Assembly (NCBI GenBank): GCA_035771165.1
Contig: JAWNZC010000100.1
Coordinates: forward strand, 1,901,001-1,965,000
Direction: 5' to 3'
Source of the DNA: Paragorgia papillata
Taxonomy: Eukaryota; Cnidaria; Anthozoa; Scleralcyonacea; Coralliidae
DNA: 64,000 nucleotides
The translations under genes and the position numbers were made by a program. The notes under the pieces are model-generated. The model did no database searches, had not been told where the DNA came from, and saw nothing but the letters and a program-made list of their open reading frames with translations. Below are positions 53,942-64,000 of this stretch, piece by piece (within the stretch, counting starts at the first letter, position 1; the number at the start of each line of letters is the position of its first letter).

Positions 53942-56025
53942 GGAAACCGGCGACATTCTCACTTCTGAAGAAGAACGTGTTTTACGTTTTGGACTCAAAC
54001 ACGGCCTTGCAAACTCGACCAAATTAATCCGATTTTATTTCCTCAGCAGAATCAATATGGGATCATGCAACTACAACGCCACAATCTTATTCCGGAAAGT
54101 TTTATTAAACAACAGGAAATTAAGAATTCCATTGAAGCACGTACTAGCCTGCAACTTTTTAGATTTTGATGATAGAAGATTAACGGACGATAACAAACAT
54201 TAAGATTTTGAAAAACCTATGCAAACAATTCGCTATTCTTAAGCCAGATAAAGGAAACGGAGTTGTTCTTATTAGATTAACGGATTATCAAACAAGTATG
54301 AAAGCCATCTTTGCTGATACTCAGAAATTCAGAAAGCTTCAAACCGATCCATCTTTAACCCAACTCTCTTCTATTCAAAGCTAAGCTATGGACAATTCAT
54401 AAACGTGAAGAAATCGACGGCGATACCTTCAAGAACATCAGACCACAATCAACCAGATCAGCTGGGGCACATGGCCTCCCCAAAACACACAAATCATTTG
54501 ATAATCTACCGACTTTCCGTCCAATTGTTGACACTACTGCAACCGCGCTTTCCAGCCCGTGGCTATATATCTTTCAAAATTACTAAATCCTCTCACTCAC
54601 AATGAGTTCAAAATACGGGACAGTTTTGACGCAGTGTCGCGAATTCATAACATCCGGCAAAATCTATTCTCTCAAGGCCACAAGTCTGTTTCGTTTGATG
54701 TCACTTCTCTCTTTACTAACATTCCTTTACGAAAAACTGTCAACATTATCTTGGACAGAATCTACAAAGACAAGATAATCACCACTTCATTTAGAAAACG
54801 TACGTTAAAAAACTGTTGTTAGACTGTTGCACTAAAACACCTTTCTCAATTAATGGCCAACTATATCAACAAATTGATGGAGTATCCATGGGTTCTCCAT
54901 TAGGACCCACTCTAGCTGATATTTTAATGACTGCGCTTGAAGAAGAAATTATCCGACCTCTTATCTCCTCTGGCATGTTAAAATGTTACGCTCGCTACGT
55001 TGACGACACACTATAATTTACCCATGCAGATTTTATTGACCATAGCCACATCCATTTTATCGACTTACCTGTAAAATAACCTCAACTGGCACAACTATTT
55101 ATCGCAAATCAACACACACCGGCCAATATGTCAACTAATCCAGTTTCACCCCCAGGTGCAGGAAAACTGCTTCGCTTAGAGCACTTGTGTATCGCGCGCA
55201 TAAAATATGCAACACTTATGATTTACTCCAGAATGAGCTAAAAATCATCGCCAAATTTTCTTCTTGGAACGGTTTTCGCCGTCGCTTGGTCAATAAACTA
55301 ATCCAAACGTTTATGCCAACCACCAACTTTAATATCACGGACAACGACAATCACGACAACACAGACCCACCAAAAATCTGGATCCATCTTCTTTTATTGG
55401 GAAAAGAGGAACTAATCTAATTCACGCTTGCACCACAAAAATGTCACGACTCCTAAAAGACCGTGCTAATTTTATCACACTTTGGGACACCACTAACTCG
55501 AACGCCTTCTAATTATCCTTAAAAGACCGGACTTCCAAAGACAACAAAGGTCTGTAGTATACAAGCTTACTTGTCCTGGGAGCTATGCCTCCTATATTGG
55601 AAAAACTTACCGTTGCCCGATTACCGGTATTAAAGAACGCGCCCACGAAAACGACTCTGAAACTCATAATCACATTAACTCTTGTGAACAGTTTCAATAT
55701 TTAAATAATTTCTTAAATTTGCCTTCTAACTTCCTTAATCTTAACGAGCCTACCATTTTATCACAACTAATCCTTAACAACTGTGAAATAATAGACAAAG
55801 CTATACAGTGGTCATTGCTACTCTTTAAAGAAGCCCTCTGGATCCATCGGCAGAAACCGTTGCATCTTGTCATCTTGAAATAATTACCATGTACAGTATA
55901 ATTATGTATGATATCATCATTTAGTTATTATCTTGTATTTATAGTAGATCGCGTTACACCAGTCTCATTCCTGATGGTAATGTTAACCCTTTTCGGATTG
56001 TCCATTGTTTTGTAGTTTAATAATT
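53942..56025 (+). mobile_element. Penelope-like retroelement, degenerate
   Basis: Contains the N-terminal region, RT, linker, GIY-YIG endonuclease and 3' end in order. The 3' end (55886-56015) matches the inverted 35161-35203 plus 23932-24069. It starts directly against an inverted fragment of the same family, a head-to-head junction at about 53941. Confidence 0.9.
53950..55883 (+). pseudogene. Penelope-like RT and GIY-YIG endonuclease, many breaks
   Basis: In order: SEEERVLRFGLKHGLA (N-terminal), AILKPDKGNGVVL, the fingers region in broken frames, then RT motifs VTSLFTNIPLRKTV (about 54700-54740), IDGVSMGSPLGPTLADI (about 54875) and the catalytic YVDDTL (about 54996-55013) with both aspartates kept, then a stop. 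After the linker, YKLTCP, ASYIGKTYR and KERAHENDSET (about 55560-55670) mark the GIY-YIG endonuclease. About eight frameshifts or stops. RT of this class is related to telomerase RT. Confidence 0.92.
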
Positions 56026-58044
56026 TACTCAGTGGTGACCATAATTTAAGTGTACATTCATTTGGTAAAAATCTATATTAACGTAGCCAATCAGCTGCTT
56101 TATCGAAAAGTGCAATATAATAGTAAAATTATGTGACGTAAGGCTATATAAGTGCATGTAGATTAGAAAGGCGGCAAAGTTTATTTGTTTCCTTTGATTA
56201 GCAAAATAGTACATATACTCACATTGGGATGACACGTTTTTTCCCATACCTTTTCTCCGCCACTGAGATTCGTTTATATTCGAACTATTTGCTTTCCATC
56301 CACACCAGTTTTCTTCAAAATCACAAGAATTCGGAACTGAAAACAGTAATCAAAATGTATACTGTATTTTTTTATTATTTTTTTTATTGATTCGCCCATA
56401 TTTTACAAACAAAAAAGAAATAAAGTAAATTAAGTGTTCTGCAGTTTTTAGGCTAGAGGTCTATTTGAAACCTTAACATGTATTAATACAACAAAGAACA
56501 ACATCAGAACGACTGCCAACAATAATTAAACAAAATATTAATTTTGTGGCAGTATGAGATAAATTAATTTGCTAACTTATATTTGGAATAAATATTACTA
56601 TTACATAGAGAATAATACACGGATGTGCGGAAATATGAAATTTATTTCGAGTGTTGACCAGGATATCTCATGAGTGAGCGAAGCGAACGAGTGACATATC
56701 CTGTTCAACACGAGAAATAAATTTCATATTTCCAAGCATCCATGTATTGTTCTGTTTATTATATAAAAAAAAATGTCCTATTGCCTTGCAAAACTTGCAT
56801 TAAACTATAATGCTGATTCAGCGATAATCGTCACATGTGCGATTATCATAAATAATCGCACATGTGAGATTATCACTTTTATTATTGGCGGAAAAATCAA
56901 TAAAACACTCTATTTAATATAATAATCTGTTATAAATAATGTTTTGATTAGTTTTCCAACTTTTTGCTAATAACATAAAAAATCAGAAATTAAGATTTTG
57001 CCGCCAAAATGTTAAAATTAGACCAAAAAAACCCGGTTGCTATGTCCAATTTTAATAATCTGCGACAGATTACGAACTAAGGGACATACAATAGTTTTTA
57101 CTCATATCTTAAGACTAATGTTTAATTAAACAACTCTTTTCTTTACCTTTAAAACTCATTTTTAATTTTTCTCAAACTCATTAATAATTCATGAACCAAA
57201 AACAAAATAAATTAATGTTTAATCAGTGCTTTGAAATCGGAGCAAAAGGACTAGTACTTTGAAATAATGCAAAATACGTTTTCAAAGTCTTGGGACTTTG
57301 AAATAAGGCAAATTATATTACGTTTCAGAGGTTTCTTCGGAGTTTTGAGTTTGAGAAGTCAGTTCAAATACTCGACGTCGGACTTTACCGGGATTACAAA
57401 CCCCTCGTGCATTAAAAAGGCTCGCCTTTGGTTCGCCTTTTCAAAAAGCACTCGGACTTTGAAATCCCGGTAAAGTCCTCCGTCTCGTATTTGAACTATT
57501 ACATAAGGAAAATACAAAAAAACTTTTACCATGTCGATGGTTGTATGCCTGACAAAACTTATTGTTAAAAAATACTAAAAAAAGTTAGAATTTTATGTAA
57601 GAATACAATACTAATAAAAACAAAATTTTATATAAAATTGTCATCTCAATTAGCAATTGAATAAGAGCAGAAATGCGCCCTAGGATTTTTAAACTAGATA
57701 AAATACTGGTGCCCATGTACTTCGAAACCTTACTTAATAAAAACAAAAATATTTAAATAGCTTAAAGGCTTGGTCGGTTGAATTAGCTAAATACTTAAAT
57801 GAATTATACCGCGTATTTCATGTTTGTATTGGAAGCAGTGATTCACTATATGCGCAAAAAATGTAAACGATATCTTCAACAAATTTCATAGCAATAATAG
57901 CTCGGGTTTTAGGTAAAAATAAACTTGTGTTATTGCACTGGGGCTCTGTTAGAGACTTTAAGGTGAAAAAGCCCGTTTTTCGTTTCACTAAGCTCGTTTG
58001 CAAATTACACGCGTCATTTCGACGTCTCACCACTAAAGTAAACG
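56026..58044. other. AT-rich intergenic with two foldbacks
   Basis: Foldback 56619-56752 (CGGAAATATGAAATTTATTT mirrored, loop GAGCGAAGCGAACGAG). A second GC-richer foldback at about 57250-57490 (GGACTTTACCGGGATT against AATCCCGGTAAAGTCC). ACTCATTAATAATTCATGA at 57175 matches the termini of the 18524 element. No genes. Confidence 0.55.
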
Positions 58045-58363
58045 CAGGGGCGGATCTAGGGGTAGTCAAACCGATCACGCGACTAAGGTAAAAATTGCGC
58101 AGTTAATTAATTAAGTTAATTAATTCAAACTGCGGTCCATAGCAAAGACATTAATATTCAAAATTTGTAGTCCAGTTATCAAGTTTCATACAGCGGCAAG
58201 GCCTTCGATAAAGTAATATATCAAGTCACAGAACAGCGGTCTTGCGCGTGAGTTTTGATCGCTCTGTAGTCTGATTCCAGCCATCCGATTGGCCAATTTG
58301 CTTTTTGATCGATCTGTGGGGAGTTCTGATCGGTTTGTGGACCAGGGGCTCGTATACAAACTA

Positions 58364-59932
58364 CAGGGGCGGATCTAGACTGTATCAACTGTATCGTATG
58401 ATACAGTCAGATTTTCACTTAATAATTAAATTAAAATAAATTAAAATTCGAATAATTACATTTCACAAGTAGCTTTTTCAAAGTTCAGCAACATCATTTT
58501 CACATTCTTTGATGTTAATGTGCGCAATTTTTCAAAGCTTAAAATAATTTCTGTTCTACGACCAGCGAGACGAACTCGCACTTTTCTGTAGGAAATTATC
58601 GGTAGCCCGCAAAAATTGCCCGTAAGCGCATCCCCACCAGCCTGCGTTTCCTTGCCAGTGAAGCATCGCGCAAAAGGCGCTCTCGTCTCGATTCTTTATT
58701 GGCGATGTGTTCCCGATTAGGTTACGATTGATACAGTTGTGCTAAATATAGTAACTGTAGCGACTGTATCTGATACAGTTGACTCGTCATTGACTGTATC
58801 AAACCAATCAAAATGCTTGATTTTGGTCACGTTTTGATGCAGTTTCCACACTTCCGATACAGTTGACTGTATCGGAGCAGTCTCCGACGATCTAAATATC
58901 ATTACGGCGTGATGTGATTTAGTTTTATGCAACTTTACGAGCGGCAAGCGCCTCTAACTCACCATGGCGTCCAACAGTGTTCTACAACAGCTGTTGCGCG
59001 CGTGTCTTGGATAATGGAAGTTATTCTCCGGAGGAAAAGGCTAGTAGATTACTCCCTCTTAAGCGTATTGTGAGAAGTGTCTTACAGCCGAATTTGCTGT
59101 GTCTAATTTTGTGAAGCTACAGTTCCCTCGCAGCCAGGAATCGCGCACTTCAAATCAGCACCCAGTGAGGTATAAAGTTCATGAATAATAAATATTTTAG
59201 CTACTAATATTATGAACTAAATTTGGAGTATGCTAATGAGAATGACTGAGACTGTCCTTGACTTGTGTGTATTGATTTACATTCAAATGAAGACTTACTC
59301 GAGTCGGCGTAAAGCCAAGTACTGAATGATAGTTGCTGTTCTGATATGCTTTTGAAAATATCATTAATTTAGTTGTATTAAATGTTGTCGTTAATTTTAA
59401 AACATCATGAACCTCTCTGTATACTAGTGTCTGTGTCATCATCGTTTTGATCACAATGGCATTAACACATTTAGAATGTGCAATTCTGAGTATAATTATT
59501 TGCTAGTAATGTTACAATGTCCAGGTAACCCATGCATTTAGAATGGGAATATAAAAGTAGATGTCTGGGCTTATTATAGCCTTATTAATTTATAAAGTAT
59601 GATAGCGTGCCGATATAGGTAGGCTGACCTGTATATTGAGTATTAAATAATCTACAGTAACATAAACAGTTTTAGTTGTTGGCAATATTTATTACTAAAC
59701 TTTTTATAATACAAGTTAACTTTAATTTGTCGTTTTTGGTTATTTATATTCATGAAAAATTTAAGTTGTGCGTGCCGCTGTATTTTGTCTAAACATTCCC
59801 TCAGATTGCAGGAAATCGCATTTCCGGTGTCTTAATTTTCAAAATTTTCCGGGGGGTAATGCCCCCGGACCCCCTAACTTTGGTGTCATCACAAATACGA
59901 TACAGTCAGATTTTCTCCTAGATCCACCCCTG
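58364..59932. mobile_element. CAGGGGCGGATCTAG element (copy J), nested
   Basis: Termini CAGGGGCGGATCTAGACTGT and TCCTAGATCCACCCCTG. Flanks AACTA (58359-58363) and AGCTA (59933-59937), a 5-bp duplication with one change. Related to copy B at 39793. GATACAGT words recur at both ends and in the middle. Confidence 0.85.
58962..59200 (+). pseudogene. Broken copy of the B/J family exon
   Basis: ATG at about 58964 (MASNSVLQQLLRACLG), then stops and a frameshift, then YCEKCLTAEF and VKLQFPRSQES. It parallels the intact minus-strand ORF at 40289-40597. Confidence 0.6.
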
Positions 59933-60930
59933 AGCTATCCGATTGGCTAATTCAAAAAATATCTGAATTCTCATTGGCTACATTTTTTGATCGATCATAT
60001 GCATCAGCCTTCAGTGTATACGGCATGATTCTATAGCCTTTCTGATCGCAGCTTGAACGCGAAGGTTCAATTTCAAGTGCCACAGAAATATAAAAGCGAA
60101 ATAGCGAATATACTGCAATGTCTTGTAGTATTTACGAGACTGTTCAGTCCGCGTTTGAGAGAAACGATCGGCCATATCTTACGCTGATCTGATGAAGCGA
60201 ATCGACGCTTTACCGAAGAGTTCTGTTGAAGAGCTGTTGAGTGCTATCAACAACACGAGCTTCTGCCTCACTGCCTCAGTAGAAATTTTGTTGCCGAATC
60301 TTTCATCCCAAAGTATGTTCGAGAAAGGAAAAACAAGTCTTGTACAGCCATAAAGTAAATATATTCTATTTTAACTAAATTTGACTCTTATTATAATAGT
60401 TTTGGACTTGTATTAACCGAACAATCTGTGCGCCATGACCGGCTGGCGTGATCGTTTATGAAATTAGAATATTACTGCGGTCAAAAGTTTATTATTAATA
60501 TTAAATATTTCACTTATATACCGCGAACCCAGCCGAACCAATATATACTGTAGTGTAGACATTTTGTTTATGCTTTTTGTCGCCTGATATTAGTTTAAGA
60601 TTTTGATTTGGATATCTATTATCCATATAATGTATATGGACTGTGTCAGTGTGTCTTGTTGACTTGTTAGACCACATGGCTTGGTGTAATACGATCTCTA
60701 GTTCAGATGTGATAAATTGTGATTTGTGATATAGACATCAATTGATGAAATTCATATTTTAATCAACAGCCTTTGGCTTTCCAGGACAAAAAGTATTTTT
60801 AAAAGGATTATTAGCGTGGGTATTAATAACTAATCATACCCCCCGGAAAAATTTCCGTCCCCCCCGAATGTTCACAAACGAAAATTTTGACTAACGTACG
60901 AAAAATCCTGAATCCGCCCCTGAGTAAACG

Positions 60931-63900
60931 ATATGTTCTTTTTAAGCATAGTATATATATAATTAAATAAACTTCTTTCTCACTAATGGCCCGTTCAGGG
61001 TAACACCGCAATCGCAAAAAAGTCCTCTATATCCCGGCATATCTTAAATGCCGGATCATCCAATCTGTCCTACATTATTTCTGATCGCAACCGTCGTCTA
61101 CATCATTTTTGATAACTTTTTTCTCATTCTTCCTTCGACTCCATATCACCATTATCAATTTTAACTGGGTCATATTGCAAAGCCAAGCACGTATGGACAA
61201 GTATACGATGAGTTAAAATAGGAAAGCTCAATTAGAAAAACCGGAAAGAAGCCAGCTCAAAACATCTTCTACTAAATTTTTTAAGAGTACATTACTCGCA
61301 TGGGTAATGATAATGTTTGTTCAAAGTAGGGCTTTTAATACCTCCCAAGTACAATTATTTCCCTCGCTTACCAGGTTAGTCCTAACTCCAGATGACCATA
61401 ATTCCTGCTCGTATTCTAACTCACAATCTTAACACTAACTTGTACACACACCCTTCCCATTATCGGTTTACTATATTCAGTACCTTGTTCCCTAACTTCC
61501 ATGCGAACCCTATTAAAGCTACAATTCAGCTGAGATCGCTACACGCGTACATGCATGTGATTAGCGTGATGCGTTGGTAACATTAAAATGTATTTGATGC
61601 CTATTAAAAGCCTTAGTTAGAATGAGAAATTTTAATCAAAGCCAAGCGGTTATATTTTGTTGCTTGTTTTGTAAAGTGGATATAAAATCATGCAATTAAT
61701 AAGGTTTTGCCATTAGTTTATAAATCAAATTGTTTATAAGTTTGTTCCGCGCAAGCAAATATAAGATATAAGTATCAACTGCTAGACTGGAGGTTTTACT
61801 TGGCTGCTTAGTAGAGAAATAAAATAAATTTCAAACTAATGGTTGCAAGAGAAATTTTACGAACCATCTGTATACGATTCGTGTCCGTGTTACGATTATT
61901 AGTTTATAGCAACTTGTCTCGTACCATTGCTACCATCCTATACCATATTGCATTTGCACAGCACACTTATCAAACGGTACAAGGGTTTGTGCAACCTTTC
62001 TTGTAAGAATTATATAAATTATGGTGAGTTATACTTTACTTCTCTAGTTTCTATTTCTAGCAATGAAAATATACCATATAGAAAATATATGAAAAGATAA
62101 GATATATATATATATTTATAAAATAACATTTTGAAAACAAGCGCGACGACTGGTTGAAAGCCGTGTTTCTATAACTTTATGGAAAAACGGCAAGGTCCAC
62201 GCCATTCACTACGCCACCATTACGGTGTAGGATACGCCATCGTACGCCATTATGAAGAGTAAGGAGAATTTACGCTTTGATGCAGTGATTATTTTTACGT
62301 TCTATACCTACTTTCGACAGGTTATTTTATAAAGGAAATAGAAACATTTTTCCGTGTTCCCATAGAGTTATAGAAACACCTGTGGAAGTTTGGGAGAACT
62401 CGAAATAGCGTGGAAACACTCGCCACGCGGGCTGGTGTCCCCACTACAATTTCTTGTTCTCCCAAACTTCCACTTGTGTTTCTATAACTCTATGGAAACA
62501 CGGAAACTGTTTTCTATATCTTAAATATTAACCGCTTGCGTGGATCGCAAGCCCATAAAACAACCTATGAAAGAATATTATTAAATGTATGAGAAGTATG
62601 ATTTTTTATCTACTCAAAATAAGTCACAAAATTTCGAATGCGCACCGTTTAGCCTTTGTCAAGATAACTTTCCACTCTAAGCTTTTGACATACACACTTT
62701 ATCAACATAGTGCTACATCATGATGCCGTCACTATATTTAAGTTGCATATGTTCCTTTTCCTTAATTTTGCAATCCGAACAATAGATAATGGCTCAAATG
62801 CAATCATTTGAAAGTCAATTTTGGTTTGTTTTTCCGCATTTTGTGCTATAAATAGCAGCTCGACGGTACGCTATTTAAAGTGCATTGGCCACTTGTGCAA
62901 AAGGAACAAACTTTAGAAATCTTCCGGTATATTACGTCGTAGATCTACTTCAAATCAAAGTTTTGTCAAACGTGCATGTTTTTGTAAAACGCTCAGTAAA
63001 CGATATTATTTGGTTAACAGGAAACTATGGTAGACGGTACTGATTCTTTCTTGACTTATTTAAACATTCCTTTGAATGCACAGCTAATAAATAAATGTTT
63101 AAATTGATTACATCCTCCCTGTTTGTTTAGTTGTCGATAAGTTCAAGTCAATCCAGTGAATGTGTCTTTACTTTCATCATCACTCTTTTGTCTTATTATC
63201 AGAATTTCCTGTTGTTTGAGCAAAAGTAAATTCAGAACGCTTTACACAAAGAAAAGGCTACAGTACCTCTACCTTCCTTTCCACTAAGAGGACGAATTTC
63301 TTTCCAATTTTCTTTCAATAAAAATACACTAGCTTATTACTGCAAAAGCAGTAAATCAATAAAAATTTGTATATTTGACTGTATCGAGTATAAGTGGTAA
63401 GCTAACATCTTTTTTCTTTAAATTACAGTATAAATCTAACGTTTTTCCAATATTTTAAATGTTCTAAATATCTCTATACACAACGCATACATAATAAATT
63501 ATTCAGTATGCATGATTATCTTCACCATAGCTACAACTCTTACCTTTTTTAATTGCACGTCCTGGTTTTGAGTATACACATAGAAAAATTAAAAAAAGGG
63601 AATGAGATAAATACTTTTTTGAGACTGCGGGCACTTTCCGCCTCCCCTCTCCTTCCCAAACCCAGAAGACCAAAAAAGCTTATTCTATAGGTTAATAAGA
63701 ACTTCTGCAAATTATTTATAGTATTATTTTTTCCTGTACGAGAATTTTGAGTTGTACGAAAGTTATGCATCGAAAAGATCTTAGACTTGGCAATTCAGTA
63801 AATAATAGTTTTCGGATGGTCTCCTTGAAAGACTGGAATAAACACCGTTAATACTCTGTAGCTGTAGAGACAGTACACTATGGAACGTGAGTAGTACAGG

Positions 63901-64000
63901 AAACCGATGTCCAGCGCAGTTTGAGAAAAGTATTTTTTTTTAATAAGTATTCCATTTCCGGCTTCTGACGCACTTTCACACCCCCCTTTATTTGGTTTTT
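60931..64000. other. Intergenic to window end, foldback and short repeat
   Basis: A foldback at 62343-62523 (GTGTTCCCATAGAGTTATAG mirrored by CTATAACTCTATGGAAACAC). GGGCACTTTCCGCCTCYC and CCCAGAAGACCAAAAAA at 63628-63680 match about 17490-17535. No gene seen. Confidence 0.5.

Larger units (their letters stand above)
58045..60922. mobile_element. CAGGGGCGG hAT-type element, 8-bp duplication AGTAAACG, split by copy J
   Basis: Termini CAGGGGCGGATCTAGG and CTGAATCCGCCCCTG, with AGTAAACG at 58037-58044 and 60923-60930. Its first 50 bases resemble copy A (GTCAAA..., CGACTAAGGTAAAAA). The region 59940-60350 has GATTGGC boxes and a broken reading (SVEELLSAINNTSF). Its duplication is 8 bp, whereas copies A and B show 5 bp. 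Confidence 0.85.

Noticed and set aside
55976..55990. Hammerhead at the plus-strand Penelope-like end
   Set aside because: CTGATG is present but stem II and GAAAC are deleted.
60118..60360. Gene starting MSCSIYETVQSAF
   Set aside because: It is broken after about 24 codons and lies inside a hAT-type element. There is not enough to call it a gene.

Overview
The window is nuclear DNA from an animal: AT-rich, intron-bearing and packed with degraded transposons. The mix (a Polinton/Maverick, a Penelope-like element, hAT and TTAA-target DNA transposons, Ty3/gypsy elements, a 5S-rRNA-derived SINE, a retrozyme-like hammerhead repeat) suggests a marine invertebrate, most likely an anthozoan cnidarian. 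That placement is inference. I recognise no conserved host gene, no tRNA and no full rRNA gene. The best candidate for non-transposon coding is a tiny two-exon gene (about 48988-51515).

Layout. 1-5100: a plus-strand Ty3/gypsy element with broken gag, protease, RT/RNase H and integrase, split inside integrase by a 1.56-kb CAGGGGCGG element. 6479-18950: short non-autonomous DNA elements (hAT, Harbinger-like, foldback), a minisatellite and a tyrosine-recombinase pseudogene in quiet AT-rich sequence. 19038-22793: two minus-strand gypsy derivatives with internal deletions, one gag-integrase and one LTR-bounded gag-RNase H-integrase. 24070-35160: an 11.1-kb Polinton with 6-bp target duplications, carrying integrase with chromodomain, packaging ATPase, capsid-like protein, a membrane protein and protein-primed-type DNA polymerase B, all damaged. 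36810-53747: a 16.9-kb composite, a TTAA-flanked palindromic element that received a 13.7-kb second element. That second element contains its own large palindrome with further hAT, hAT5-like, TA-target and 9-bp-target insertions. 53942-56025: a plus-strand Penelope-like element. 58045-60922: another hAT nest. The rest is AT-rich intergenic sequence with foldbacks.

How it fits together. One minus-strand Penelope-like copy is the oldest visible layer. It now lies in four pieces (53941-53748, 36809-36359, 35203-35161, 24069-23932) because the Polinton, an unidentified 1.15-kb segment and the TTAA element landed in it. Because palindrome arms and duplicate copies are present, the empty site of seven insertions can be read within this same window. 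This fixes their exact ends, target-duplication lengths and relative order.
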